A stretch of 60,770 bases of DNA from Caldifarciminota bacterium (GTDB lineage: Bacteria; Hydrothermota; UBA3073). A program made the translations under genes and the position numbers. The stretch spans positions 1 through 60,770 of the forward strand of contig JAGMCL010000003.1 of the NCBI GenBank assembly GCA_023129165.1, given 5' to 3'. Below, piece by piece: positions 8,792 through 18,243 of this stretch (position 1 is the stretch's first letter; each line of letters begins with the position of its first letter). The notes beneath the pieces are model-generated. The model worked only from the letters and a program-made list of their open reading frames with translations, searched no databases and had not been told where the DNA came from.

Positions 8792-11700
8792 CTACTTCAG
8801 CAAAACAAATTTTCTTATTATATTTATATCACTACTTGTTAGCTTAATAAAATACAATCCCTGTGGTAACCTTAAACCCGATTCATCTCTTATATCCCAG
8901 AGAAACTGTCTATTAAGTGACTCTATATTTATATCGCAAATACATCTTCCCATAAGGTCGTAAATACCAAGTTTTACATTAGTTAGTTCAGTATCTCCAC
9001 CAATTAATTTAATATATAAATTACCAAATGAAGGGTTAGGATACACCATAATGTCAGGTGTTATATCGTATTCTGTATAAATTCCTAAAAATGTATCAGG
9101 GGGTTGTGTTGTGAACTTTATAGTACGTCCATTAATAACATGAGATGCTTCAGGAGGATAGGAGTTAGCAAATGTGTATTCAAGACCACATCTATGGTTG
9201 TGGTCTCCTATTCCTACTGTTGCAAAGTTGTGTATGGAATCATTGTTTTGGACAGTGTGATATTGGAATATTAACTCACCATCCCCTGTTGGAGTTGTAT
9301 AATAGTCAGGATTTAAAAAGATTACCTCGAATGTCTGGAGTTCTGAAGGTGTCTCATGTAAATAGTTGTGTATGTGTTGAACCCTGCTCCATTCTACAAT
9401 AAATCTATGATAGACATCATTATGATAATAGAAAACATCTCCACTTGAATCTGAGCTTGTTGGATCGAAATCATCCCAGAATGGAGCAATAAGTGATGAT
9501 GGACCCATCGTAGATGGGATATGCCAGTTATACATATCGTTGCAGATATCCTCACCCATTGAAAGAAACCCATTTGCACAAACAGATATCTTTGTATATT
9601 CTTTTCCGTAGAATCTAAATCCAAAAGGTAGATTAACTGTTTTTACTTCATCGTCACCAAGATATAGACACGTTCCACTACCACCAAACTCAGGGTCAAT
9701 TTCAACCCACTCATATGTTGGCGTAGAACCAAATCCTGTATCTTTATCATCATACGCATAATATCCATACTCATCTGGTCCCAATGGAGTGGTTGTATCA
9801 GGTTCTCCTGCAGTTATACAGAAAAATACTGTATCCATAAATCCATTGTCTTGAGTAAGAAAGAGGTTAAATGATATACATTTACCTATAGATACATCCG
9901 GAAATATTATAACCGGGAAGACTGCAGTATATATGGAATCAGTCATTAATTCGCTAAACGTAATAATAGAGTCAATTACAGAAGCAGTTGAAGTAAGATT
10001 TCTTAATATACCATCTACATTATATGCGACAGAAGAACCATTATTTCTTATAGTCACATATATATCCTCTTCTTCTCCTGGGTCTATTATTCCATCACCA
10101 CCAATTATAAGTGTATCAAGAGAAAAATCTGATGAGGAAACAAAATCTTTAAAGCCAGAAACCCATACATCCTTATCATCTGATGCCTCTATATAAAACT
10201 CAAGGATATACATATCTCTACAGGAGGAAGAAACGACAAATGAGAATGAATCTTCCTTTACCTCTCCTGCTCCGAAGCTATCAAACTCAGTAATTGAATC
10301 AATAAGCGTTACGCGTGTATCCTCAGAATTGAATATGATTGATACATCTGAAGCAGTTTGACTACCATAATTTTTAAAACTTATGTTTACTGATGTTGTC
10401 TCACCTGAATTGATGATGCCGTCTCCTTCAATTGTATGGGAATAATATGCAACATACATATCACTGGAATTGACGCTAATACTGTCAAGATAGGGTATCA
10501 TTCCAGGTTGTGTCACTGTGAGATACAAAAATCCCGATGTTTGTGGATAAACATCTAATATGCAGATACCACCTGCATTCGTAAACTCAGATTCACTTAC
10601 TTCTTCTTCCTTATACATAGATACCAAAGCTCCAGTTATTGGGTTGTGTGTTTCGTTTTTTACTTCGATTGTAAGCTGGTTAGAACCTATTGCAAGTTCA
10701 GCAGGATGTTCTACATGTAGTTCTACTGGTACATCTCCCCATATAACCATCTCAGGATCACCAAGAAGGTTGTAATCATGGAAGTATCTCTCCACACCAC
10801 TGCTGCCAAACTGCTCAAGTGGAAAATTATACAGAAGTTCCATCTTTCCCCTTAATAATATCTGTCCAATAGTTGGGATATGTTCCTCAGTTATTGCCCA
10901 GTAAATACCATAATCCAGACAGTTATTCCATCTTGTCGATGTATATGCTGAAACAGGTCCAATGAAAGCAATTCCTCCCTTAGGTACATAGGGTGTTCCA
11001 GCACGAAGCCATGCTTCACCAAAACATTCAGGTGAGTCATATGCTCCTGTATAACAAACCAAACTTGTTACCAGTGGAAGCATCCAGCCATTATCTAAGC
11101 CATATACATCATCTACTCGGAAAGCTGGATAGTCCCAACCACTCCAACTTGCAACACCACCTCTATAATTCAAGAACAGCACACCTGAATTTATTGAAGT
11201 AGTTATCATTGCAGCGTCTCCATTGGCATGTGGTGGGTCATAAAAAACTGTATCAACTTCTAAAAAACCATTCATCAGCAATCTATTTCTTACACATCGC
11301 TTTGTTGGAACTGCTGTGTTAACATAATCAGGATAGTTACCACCAACCATAAGTGCCCTATTATACCAGAGTGTATCATCCATATATGGGGTCATATCAT
11401 ACATAAGAATCTTGGCAACGATTGTTGCAAGTTCCCCTGTGCTCGAAGCTGATAGTCTGCCTACAAGAATATCCGGCAGGAAATCATCTTCGTCCATCAT
11501 TGCGTAAGGATGATCAGTCACTGCACAGTTTGGATATGTAAACGTTGGTACGTATTGTATATCCCCAATAAGAAGCACATACTCAAGGTTGGTTGAATCG
11601 TACAGGTCTGAAATATAATTTTTTATGGAATTCTGGTCTGAGCCTGTCTCCGAAAGAGTGGCAATCTTCACATTCCAACCCTTTTTCCTCTTCCAATCTG

Positions 11701-12151
11701 CAAGGGGTTCAATTTGATTGACAAATTCTGAAGGTGTTACCATAAGGTAAAGACCAGGTACTGTCGTTTCAGAAGGGTCATAATTCACGATAAAACTTCT
11801 ATAAAGGGGTTCAAAGGCATACGATGGTTTTCCTTTTTCAAAAAATGCTTCTATTTCAAGTTCAACGCAATCTCCCTTCTTCCCTTTTACTGAGAATGGG
11901 AGTACATTATAATCTCTCATTCTACAGGGACTACCCAACTCTATTACATCCTCTTCCCCACCCTTCGTTCCTGATTCGGCATCAATTACAATAATAGTAG
12001 GAATCTGGTGAGAGTAAGCTATTAATCCACCTATTGCATGATTCGTTTCCTCTGAGGGAATAATCCTCAAAATCGTCCTCTGACCATCTCGCTGCATCAC
12101 CTCTATTGAAGGCTGGAGTGTTATGAGAACTATTAGAAATAGTATGTTCAT
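8792..12151 (-). CDS. C25 (gingipain-like) peptidase-family secreted protein with propeptide and CTD
   Basis: 1119 residues. A signal peptide (1-~17) is followed by a propeptide-like region (about 20-130) and a C25-like domain (about 133-440): YLMVTPSEF, YVLLIGDIQYVP, Cys366 in TSLVC, WLRAGTPYVPKGGIAF. The gingipain His position is again altered: FLNYRGGVASW (330-336) instead of GHG. CARDB-like modules (GDGIINSGETTSV, GDGIIDPGEEEDI), a nidogen-like section (APFWDDFDP, PTGDGELIFQYH) and a CTD (YPNPSFGNLYI...GIYDLMGRCI...GLRLPQGLYF) follow. More divergent than the two tandem paralogues. No clear Shine-Dalgarno; the leader upstream is made of 9-nt repeats. Confidence 0.9.
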   Translation of the reverse strand: MNILFLIVLITLQPSIEVMQRDGQRTILRIIPSEETNHAIGGLIAYSHQIPTIIVIDAESGTKGGEEDVIELGSPCRMRDYNVLPFSVKGKKGDCVELEIEAFFEKGKPSYAFEPLYRSFIVNYDPSETTVPGLYLMVTPSEFVNQIEPLADWKRKKGWNVKIATLSETGSDQNSIKNYISDLYDSTNLEYVLLIGDIQYVPTFTYPNCAVTDHPYAMMDEDDFLPDILVGRLSASSTGELATIVAKILMYDMTPYMDDTLWYNRALMVGGNYPDYVNTAVPTKRCVRNRLLMNGFLEVDTVFYDPPHANGDAAMITTSINSGVLFLNYRGGVASWSGWDYPAFRVDDVYGLDNGWMLPLVTSLVCYTGAYDSPECFGEAWLRAGTPYVPKGGIAFIGPVSAYTSTRWNNCLDYGIYWAITEEHIPTIGQILLRGKMELLYNFPLEQFGSSGVERYFHDYNLLGDPEMVIWGDVPVELHVEHPAELAIGSNQLTIEVKNETHNPITGALVSMYKEEEVSESEFTNAGGICILDVYPQTSGFLYLTVTQPGMIPYLDSISVNSSDMYVAYYSHTIEGDGIINSGETTSVNISFKNYGSQTASDVSIIFNSEDTRVTLIDSITEFDSFGAGEVKEDSFSFVVSSSCRDMYILEFYIEASDDKDVWVSGFKDFVSSSDFSLDTLIIGGDGIIDPGEEEDIYVTIRNNGSSVAYNVDGILRNLTSTASVIDSIITFSELMTDSIYTAVFPVIIFPDVSIGKCISFNLFLTQDNGFMDTVFFCITAGEPDTTTPLGPDEYGYYAYDDKDTGFGSTPTYEWVEIDPEFGGSGTCLYLGDDEVKTVNLPFGFRFYGKEYTKISVCANGFLSMGEDICNDMYNWHIPSTMGPSSLIAPFWDDFDPTSSDSSGDVFYYHNDVYHRFIVEWSRVQHIHNYLHETPSELQTFEVIFLNPDYYTTPTGDGELIFQYHTVQNNDSIHNFATVGIGDHNHRCGLEYTFANSYPPEASHVINGRTIKFTTQPPDTFLGIYTEYDITPDIMVYPNPSFGNLYIKLIGGDTELTNVKLGIYDLMGRCICDINIESLNRQFLWDIRDESGLRLPQGLYFIKLTSSDINIIRKFVLLK

Positions 12152-12172
12152 AATCTAAACTAAGTAACTGCT

Positions 12173-12264
12173 TGGTTTATTGAGTTCATTGTGTTTGTTG
12201 GGTTCATTGAGTTCATTGTGTTTGTTGTGTTTGTTGTGTTTGTTGAGTTCGTTTAGTTGATTTT
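12173..12264. repeat. Degenerate 9-nt tandem repeat upstream of a C25-like gene
   Basis: About ten units of nine bases of the form TTGNGTTYN (TTGAGTTCA, TTGTGTTTG, TTGGGTTCA...) run in phase from 12173. They sit in the 5' leader of the minus-strand C25-like gene. A similar array lies at 22251-22345 in front of a glycosyltransferase. Confidence 0.8.
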
Positions 12265-12269
12265 GTTAT

Positions 12270-12630
12270 TATATCTAATAACTAATAACCATTAACTAAT
12301 AACATCTAACACTCAAAATTCAACTAATCAACTATTCAATTAATTAACTCTTGTCTCATTCAACATTAAACTACTTATCGCAATGAGGACGTTGCTCCTA
12401 CCTATTAACACACTACGCTATACGCCTTACGCTATACACCCTACGCTTTACGCATTTCACATTAAACATGTAACGTCTAACATTCAACATTTCACATTCA
12501 ACATTTAACATTAAACATTACACAATCGCGACTGGGAAGTCGCTCCTACATTCAACATTTCACATTCAACATTTAATATTTCTTCTATCGCCGATTACTG
12601 ATAACCGTTGACCAATCATTATGCTAATCC
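12270..12630. repeat. Mixed short-word repeats with two family-B REPs
   Basis: No gene is seen in 12152-12639. After the 9-nt array come AACTAATAACCATTAACTAATAAC (12277-12301), AACTAATCAACTATTCAATTAATTAACT (12321-12349), a REP with stem GCAA.GAGGAC..TTGC (12378-12401), ACGCTATACGCCTTACGC (12414-12455), ACATTCAACATTTCACATT words (12463-12522), a REP with stem GCGACT/AGTCGC (12526-12549), more ACATT words, and GATTACTGATAACCG (12593-12608). Confidence 0.7.
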
Positions 12631-12639
12631 CTCGTGTAT

Positions 12640-13575
12640 TCAATCCACAGGTTCTATCACAAGAAGGCCTATATCTCTATCCGCTATATAAATGATACTT
12701 TCAACAAATACACTACTGGCATAAGGGGTTTCACATTCGCCATACAAATACGGAGAACCTGGATTACTCACATCAAGAACCTTCAAACCACCATCACCAG
12801 CTGCAACATACGCTTTATTATCCTTTACAAATACCTTATTTGCATACCCATTAAAATCGCAACTTGCTACTATAAAAAGATTTTCAGGTTCACTGACATC
12901 AAGTACATGGAGTCCACCATTTCCATCTGCAACATATGCATAGCCATTTGACACAAAGACATCCCGAGCATTGGAAGGAGTATCACAATAACCTATTCTT
13001 GCAAGGGAATCGGGGTTTTCAAGGTCAATTACCATTATTCCCATCTCCTCACATGCTACATATACATACCTACCATCAACATAAACACCTCTTGCATCAC
13101 CTTTGGTTGAACACCTTCTTTTGTAACTGGGAAAATCAGGATGGGTGATATCTTCTTCGATGAACCAGTAAGATGCAGCAATATACACAAATTCTCCACT
13201 GAATTGAAGGTCATAGGCTGTGAACCAGGAATCGAAGCCAACACTGACTGGAGTGTAATTATCAGAGATATTAACAACTGCAAAACCCTCTGAGCCTGCT
13301 GCAAGATAAGCAAATGTATCAACTATAATTACACCACGTATATAGCCTTGGAGGTTAACTGAACTGATAATTTTAAGAGAATCAAGATTGACTATCTGCA
13401 GTCCTCCTTGACCATTGGCAATATATGCATAATTACCATCTATATAAACGTCTCGTGAATAACCTGGCATGGTGCATCTTTCGGTTATTATATACTCCTT
13501 TATAGTTTCTGTAGGTGGTGTTATACAACCTGAAGCGAGTAATACTATAATAAATACTACAACTAATTTTTTCAT
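12640..13575 (-). CDS. LVIVD-repeat lipoprotein (beta-propeller), last gene of the pgs-like operon
   Basis: 311 residues with a lipoprotein signal (LLASGC, Cys17), hence predicted membrane-anchored on the periplasmic or outer side. At least six LVIVD-type propeller repeats are visible: GGLQIVNLDS, GFAVVNISD, GIMVIDLENPD, GGLHVLDVSEPE, GGLKVLDVSNPG, GLLVIEPVD, each preceded by AYVA/YVADG-like strands. The start codon overlaps the last base of the upstream barrel gene's stop, implying translational coupling and a shared job. LVIVD lipoproteins usually have no assigned enzymatic role; a scaffold or binding role is inference. Confidence 0.85.
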   Translation of the reverse strand: MKKLVVVFIIVLLASGCITPPTETIKEYIITERCTMPGYSRDVYIDGNYAYIANGQGGLQIVNLDSLKIISSVNLQGYIRGVIIVDTFAYLAAGSEGFAVVNISDNYTPVSVGFDSWFTAYDLQFSGEFVYIAASYWFIEEDITHPDFPSYKRRCSTKGDARGVYVDGRYVYVACEEMGIMVIDLENPDSLARIGYCDTPSNARDVFVSNGYAYVADGNGGLHVLDVSEPENLFIVASCDFNGYANKVFVKDNKAYVAAGDGGLKVLDVSNPGSPYLYGECETPYASSVFVESIIYIADRDIGLLVIEPVD

Positions 13576-14507
13576 CAGTATCTCACTCCCAATCCAAGGT
13601 CAAAAGAGTTAAGATTAAAGTCCTTCTCTTCATCTATATTTAAATCATAAGGAGATGAGACACATCTTTTCCTTACAAGATAATTTGCGGTTATATAGAT
13701 TCTATTTGTAACTGGTCTTTTAAAACCGAAAGATAATGAATGTCCTGTATCAACTCTTTCCTTATGATATAAATCTATCTCTGTAGTATAACCTCTCCTG
13801 GAAAAGTCATAAGATACACCGAAGTTTGTTCTAATAATCTTTTTACTAAGCTTTATCCTGAACCTGTGCTCTCTGTATGAAATATCCGGGTCTTCTTCCT
13901 TCGCTACAGCTGATTTAAACCTGTATGAAAAAGAGGGTGAAAAATCATATATAGATTTAAGATGTAATTTCAGACCAAACCTCCATGCCTTTGTATCATA
14001 GTAGTCAAAATGCTCATAGTAATCATCGAGTTGTCTTTCTATATAACCTGAGAGAGAAAATAAATCTATATTATATCCTGTTCTAATCTGTACTATAGAT
14101 TGTTTATACTCACACGGGACATAATTCTGAGAATTATCTCCATACATATACCTTATAAGATAGGATGGTATGTATTTTAAACCAACCTGTATAAAAGTAT
14201 TATTAAATAATCTACGCCACAAATTGATATTGAAAAGAATATAACTCTTCTCCTGGTTCATAAAAAAATGATGATTAGTTAGATGTAAATTAAGTGTAGT
14301 CCCTTTAAATCTATTTTTTAGCGAAACCTTGATGGTTGAAATAGCATCATCTATTGAATAAAAAGGGTATCTGTAAAGATGTACTCCTTGCTTGTAGTCG
14401 TTTATATGTTCCTCTGAATAGTGAAATATATTATCCTTATATGAAATTTGTGTCTCTAAGTTTATATAAAAACCCTGTAATATAATAATTACAAATAGAG
14501 ATATCAT
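13575..14507 (-). CDS. Probable outer-membrane beta-barrel protein of the pgs-like operon
   Basis: 310 residues, not assigned to a named family. The N-terminus (MISLFVIIILQGFYINLETQ) looks like a signal peptide. The rest is rich in alternating amphipathic strands (HLYRYPFYSIDD, IQVGLKYIPSYLIRY, WRFGLKLHLKS, RFRIKLSKKIIRTNFGVSYDF, SLSFGFKRP) and ends in FDLGLGVRY, an aromatic-terminated last strand like the BAM recognition signal. It starts 4 bp inside the upstream gene and abuts the lipoprotein gene. The context suggests an outer-membrane channel or anchor for the polymer made by PgsBC; that function is inference. Confidence 0.6.
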   Translation of the reverse strand: MISLFVIIILQGFYINLETQISYKDNIFHYSEEHINDYKQGVHLYRYPFYSIDDAISTIKVSLKNRFKGTTLNLHLTNHHFFMNQEKSYILFNINLWRRLFNNTFIQVGLKYIPSYLIRYMYGDNSQNYVPCEYKQSIVQIRTGYNIDLFSLSGYIERQLDDYYEHFDYYDTKAWRFGLKLHLKSIYDFSPSFSYRFKSAVAKEEDPDISYREHRFRIKLSKKIIRTNFGVSYDFSRRGYTTEIDLYHKERVDTGHSLSFGFKRPVTNRIYITANYLVRKRCVSSPYDLNIDEEKDFNLNSFDLGLGVRY

Positions 14508-15331
14508 TGAGAACCTCTAATATAAAAAGCAAATGCAATTTTACCAGCACCCTTTTCAGACCTAAATTTGAGTATATGTTCTCCATCTCCTATGTCTATG
14601 TATGTTAAAGACTTTGTTGAGGGTACAATTCTTGGACTGTTTTTAAATACAACAGTCTCAGACTTTTCGGTATTATAACTTACTCTTTTAATTAATTCAT
14701 TACCGTCGTATACAGCTACACCGTATACATTTTCTCCTATAAAGGTGCTATCACAGAGAACTCTGGTAACCACCTTTATCTTTCTCGGTCCATTAATAAT
14801 TACAGAAACATCTTTTTCAGCTTCACCTGTATAATATGCATAAATTTTCTCACTTTCTATAGTTTCAATGAGACTCTCGTATGAGATTGGAATCAATTCT
14901 TCCCACCTCTCAGGCGATTGAAAACCAAATCTCAAAAGAATTGTATCTGAGCTTGCTCTCCATATAAAGAATCTGTATGTATGGGTTTCATGAGGTACAT
15001 TTATATAGAAGGAACGCCACTTGCTAACATCTTGACCAAAAACAGAAGATACTCCTGATTTCTTAGCAGTCATCTTTACAATTCTATCATCTTCACCATC
15101 CCTTTCTACTATTATCCTATATTTCTCACTTTCCTTCATATCTTCCTGCCATAAAATCCTTGTATAGACTCTTAACCAGGTTGGTCCATCAACGTTGATT
15201 ATAAGAGGTTTTTCTCTTGTAAGTATATAGTAATCAATCTCCCGGGTTTTTGTAACCGATACCTTAGCAATACCCGGTTCACCAATTGTGACAATACTAC
15301 CTAAAAGAGCTGATAAAAAGATTAGAATCAT
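14504..15331 (-). CDS. Secreted protein with two tandem copies of one ~125-residue domain
   Basis: 275 residues from the ATG at 15331, preferred over GTG at 15334 because AGGAGG then has normal spacing. N-terminal signal peptide. The two halves align with each other: INVDGPTWLRVYTRILW (about 47-63) with VIINGPRKIKVVTRVLC; RIIVERDGEDDRIVKMT with VAVYDGNELIKRVSYNT; INVPHETHTYRFFIW with IDIGDGEHILKFRS. Family not recognised. It overlaps the pgsW stop (TGATG) and the downstream barrel gene. Predicted periplasmic beta-rich partner of the polymer system, possibly linking PgsW to the barrel (inference). Confidence 0.7.
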   Translation of the reverse strand: MILIFLSALLGSIVTIGEPGIAKVSVTKTREIDYYILTREKPLIINVDGPTWLRVYTRILWQEDMKESEKYRIIVERDGEDDRIVKMTAKKSGVSSVFGQDVSKWRSFYINVPHETHTYRFFIWRASSDTILLRFGFQSPERWEELIPISYESLIETIESEKIYAYYTGEAEKDVSVIINGPRKIKVVTRVLCDSTFIGENVYGVAVYDGNELIKRVSYNTEKSETVVFKNSPRIVPSTKSLTYIDIGDGEHILKFRSEKGAGKIAFAFYIRGSQ

Positions 15332-16425
15332 CACTTCCTCCTGGTATAATATTTATTATACCTGATTAGACTCTCTACCTCATATTTCATGGATATAAAA
15401 AGAATAACTATTATAATTAGAATAAATATTATTGCAAGGGGAACAGAGTATCTTTCTTCATAATAAAGGGAACCCTCACCAATAGTTGGAATGGGTACTG
15501 GTGCAATTGGTAGTCCATAACCTGCAGCAAGTTTTTCAAATGAAACAAGATTGATTATTGGAATACCTCTTATTGCCATTTCCTTAGCAACACTTTTTCC
15601 TTTCAACCTTATACTTCTTGTTTTGCGGTTAACACCTAACTTCAACTCTTCATTTTCCTCTCCTATATTTGCTACACCCCAGCCTACGTTTACAAATACC
15701 TTAATAGAGTCTCCATATATCTTTACTCTACTATCTACTGCATCTTCGATATTATCTGCTTCAATAAGCCCTGCATAAGAACGTTGTATTGCTCTTTTTA
15801 TTATATTCCTGCCTTCAGGGGAGAAACCGATACCAATATCCCCTTTTCCACCAATGGATGCTGAAGATGTTATAGAAGAGAAAATACCATTTTCGTGAAG
15901 ATATCTCTCCATATCCAACCAGGTATATGACGAAATATTTGCACCCCACATTGATGAACCAACTGATGAAATAATAACAGGGTGGAGTTTAAGGACCTCA
16001 CAGGCGGAAAGTAATGCAATATTTATTGCTGGATAACTCCCGGTCCAACCTATGGCAATTATATCTCCACTCTTCACCCTACATTTTTTAAGCATTTCTA
16101 CTATAACTGCAGAAAAATTTGGATTTAGTGTGGTTAATTTCTCAGTCAGGTTACTCATTCCTTCTGTGATAAGGGAATACTGGGAGCCAATTAATCCTGT
16201 TGCATTTGGGTCATTTATCACATCTATAGTAAGCTCAAGACTATCCCTCGCCTTTCTAATAATTGAGAATCCTTTTAAACATAACTTGGTTGCTTCAATT
16301 TTTTCCCTACAATATGGGTCATCTATCCTAATCTTATTAGTCTCTTCAATAGTAAAAAGTACTATAGAGAGAACTGCAATAAAGGTAATCAGATAGACTG
16401 GTATCTTTCCATCCCTTTGTTTCAT
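15331..16425 (-). CDS. pgsW: PgsW-like poly-gamma-glutamate system protein
   Basis: 364 residues; an N-terminal membrane helix (about 10-25), a large soluble region and a C-terminal helix (about 331-352). It resembles the 'poly-gamma-glutamate system protein' family in ADNIEDAVDSRVKIYGD, VFVNVGWGVANIGEE and EMAIRGIPIINLVSFEKLAAGYGLPIAP. Its start overlaps pgsC by 4 bp (ATGA), and pgsC is itself coupled to pgsB. The family is known from its co-occurrence with pgsB and pgsC; its biochemical role is not established. The sequence places it in the inner membrane with the body probably outside. Confidence 0.85.
   Translation of the reverse strand: MKQRDGKIPVYLITFIAVLSIVLFTIEETNKIRIDDPYCREKIEATKLCLKGFSIIRKARDSLELTIDVINDPNATGLIGSQYSLITEGMSNLTEKLTTLNPNFSAVIVEMLKKCRVKSGDIIAIGWTGSYPAINIALLSACEVLKLHPVIISSVGSSMWGANISSYTWLDMERYLHENGIFSSITSSASIGGKGDIGIGFSPEGRNIIKRAIQRSYAGLIEADNIEDAVDSRVKIYGDSIKVFVNVGWGVANIGEENEELKLGVNRKTRSIRLKGKSVAKEMAIRGIPIINLVSFEKLAAGYGLPIAPVPIPTIGEGSLYYEERYSVPLAIIFILIIIVILFISMKYEVESLIRYNKYYTRRK
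15343..15362 (-). promoter_or_regulatory. GGTATAAT/ATTATACC palindrome next to a Shine-Dalgarno (copy 1)
   Basis: A perfect 8-bp inverted repeat with a 4-nt spacer, read on the minus strand as TAATCAGGTATAATAAAT then ATTATACC and AGGAGG, inside the 3' end of pgsW. The same block occurs at 20856-20875 and 26839-26858, each time just before a start codon. It could form an RNA hairpin abutting the ribosome site or be a dyad operator. Confidence 0.65.
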
Positions 16426-16871
16426 GGTAGTAGAGTTCCACCTGTAAGTAGGACTAAAATAAATCTCACAAGGGCAGCAACTATCAACATAGAGGTAACT
16501 GTGTTTAATATCCCCTGTCTCTCCATCCAGTATGCCATCAGCCCTGGAATTACATAACCTATAGTAGATATGTCAATACCTCTATAGTTTACCTCAATGG
16601 TTGGATATAACTTTGTCAAATAACCTAAGAGGTAACCAACAAGAATACACATTACAAGCAATCTTCTACCGTATAGTATGGTAACTTTTGATATTGATTT
16701 TATTATGAGAAGCGAAATAAGTGAAACTGCGAGCGTTCCTACCACCCTGAAGGGATGATGGAGCATAAGAGCGATATAACCGGGAACGACAATGCCGCCA
16801 GCCGCAATTCCTATCGTCTCAACGAATAGAAGGCTGATGAGCATTCCTAAACCTACAGCCTCAACTATCAT
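16422..16871 (-). CDS. pgsC: Poly-gamma-glutamate biosynthesis protein PgsC/CapC
   Basis: 149 residues from the ATG at 16871 (AAGG upstream). An upstream TTG at 16889 would give 155, but 149 matches the usual PgsC length. A polytopic membrane protein with four or five helices; GIAAGGIVVPGYIALM is the typical N-terminal PgsC signature (PAG.VVPGYLAL in Bacillus). Acts with PgsB in membrane-bound glutamate polymerisation. Overlaps the 3' end of pgsB by 11 bp and pgsW by 4 bp. Confidence 0.9.
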   Translation of the reverse strand: MIVEAVGLGMLISLLFVETIGIAAGGIVVPGYIALMLHHPFRVVGTLAVSLISLLIIKSISKVTILYGRRLLVMCILVGYLLGYLTKLYPTIEVNYRGIDISTIGYVIPGLMAYWMERQGILNTVTSMLIVAALVRFILVLLTGGTLLP

Positions 16872-18024
16872 ATACAGCCTTGGATGCAAAAAAATCCACT
16901 ATCTTGTAACCAAATATAACAATGTTACCTATAGCAAATATAAGAGTGCCATCCCTGGAGATGGAAAGAACCTCTCTGTATATATCGGATGGACTCCTTC
17001 CATCTAATTCTAAGATTTTTCCCTTATTTATACCAAGACTTAAAGCCCGTTTTCTAAATACTTTTGTAAGGCTTCCTGTTAGAATATATTTATCTGCCAG
17101 AAGCTCCTGAGCACATAGTTCAGCAAGTTGTTTAGACCTATTTATCCTATCTGCTCTACAGTTTATAAGAATAAATCTATAATTATAACCTTCCTTCATC
17201 CTGTCCCATATTAATTTGGTTGAATCTGGGTCATTGGCTGCCATTGCATTTATGAAGTGAATCTCTTTTCCAAAATCATTAATTTTATATATTCTCAGAG
17301 CACCCGGGTCAGGTTTCATCTTGTACATACCCTTGAGAGCCATCCTTCGGTCTACTCCAAGATGTTCAAGCACAGACAGTGCAAGTATAACGTTTTGCTT
17401 ATGTTCCACATAATCAAAATTCTCCATTTCATTATCTTTAACTCCATCTGCATCAGCAAAAACCATTTTTATACCCTTTTTTCCAGCATTATATCTTATC
17501 TCAGGTAAAATCTGATTCTCAGCTGTAAACAAAACAGCGCTTTTGGGGACAGATGCTACCATATAGTTTGCTGAATCAGATATTGTGGGTCCCATAACAT
17601 CAAGATGGTCACTTCTTACATTTGTGATTACATAAAAGTTGGGGTTAATCAATTTATTAGCTTCTATAAATTGTAGTTCGGGTTTTAAAGACATACATTC
17701 GAATACTATAGCCTCTGAATTCTTTTTAATGGCAGTTCTAATTATTCTTTTCTGTTCTATTATATTTGCACTACCTTTTCTATCTACAGGTTCCTCCAAT
17801 CCATCAGGAAATATCATCCTTGGCATTGTTCCTGTTGTCTTAGCAAAAGTCCTTATTCCTCCCTCCCTGAGACCAGCTGCTATGAGTCTGGTTACCGAGG
17901 ATTTACCTCGGCTTCCATTCACGTGAATTCTTATTCTGAGCGCATTTAAATTCTTTTTATGCCTACTTTTTTCCAATATTAAGTAAATTAAGAAGACGAA
18001 GAATATAAAAAGTATATAGACCAT
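16861..18024 (-). CDS. pgsB: Poly-gamma-glutamate synthase PgsB/CapB (Mur-ligase-like)
   Basis: 387 residues; one N-terminal membrane helix (about 2-18), then the ATP-binding P-loop VNGSRGKSSVTR (36-47; Gly37, Lys41) and Mur ligase-like motifs (VFECMSLKPE, VITNVRSDHLDVMG, FINAMAANDPDST). This is the catalytic subunit adding glutamate by acyl-phosphate formation, as known for Bacillus CapB. First gene of a six-gene operon with overlapping ends. A consensus promoter lies ~220 bp upstream and the leader contains a long inverted repeat. No PgsA or CapD homologue is seen in the window. Confidence 0.92.
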   Translation of the reverse strand: MVYILFIFFVFLIYLILEKSRHKKNLNALRIRIHVNGSRGKSSVTRLIAAGLREGGIRTFAKTTGTMPRMIFPDGLEEPVDRKGSANIIEQKRIIRTAIKKNSEAIVFECMSLKPELQFIEANKLINPNFYVITNVRSDHLDVMGPTISDSANYMVASVPKSAVLFTAENQILPEIRYNAGKKGIKMVFADADGVKDNEMENFDYVEHKQNVILALSVLEHLGVDRRMALKGMYKMKPDPGALRIYKINDFGKEIHFINAMAANDPDSTKLIWDRMKEGYNYRFILINCRADRINRSKQLAELCAQELLADKYILTGSLTKVFRKRALSLGINKGKILELDGRSPSDIYREVLSISRDGTLIFAIGNIVIFGYKIVDFFASKAVYDS

Positions 18025-18134
18025 ATATTATGTTGTATCAGTTTAAAGAGTCGTATTATTATCTCCTACAGACACTAAATAAAAGTTGAAAAAATGAGAA
18101 AATAAATTTGAATATTTTATTTTATGATATATTT

Positions 18135-18198
18135 CCTGCATTAGGAAAAGGTTTGAAATAATAAAAAACAAACCTAAAACCTTTTGTTAATATGCAGG
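18135..18198 (-). promoter_or_regulatory. Structured leader of the pgs operon (imperfect inverted repeat)
   Basis: Between promoter and pgsB. Outer arms CCTGCAT (18135-18141) and ATGCAGG (18192-18198) enclose inner arms AGGTTTG and CAAACCT. The transcript would fold into a long interrupted hairpin. Regulatory function (attenuation or stability) is inference. Confidence 0.5.
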
Positions 18199-18243
18199 TA
18201 AGAACTTAGAAAATCAATTAGAAAATCAAGTTATTACTGATTT

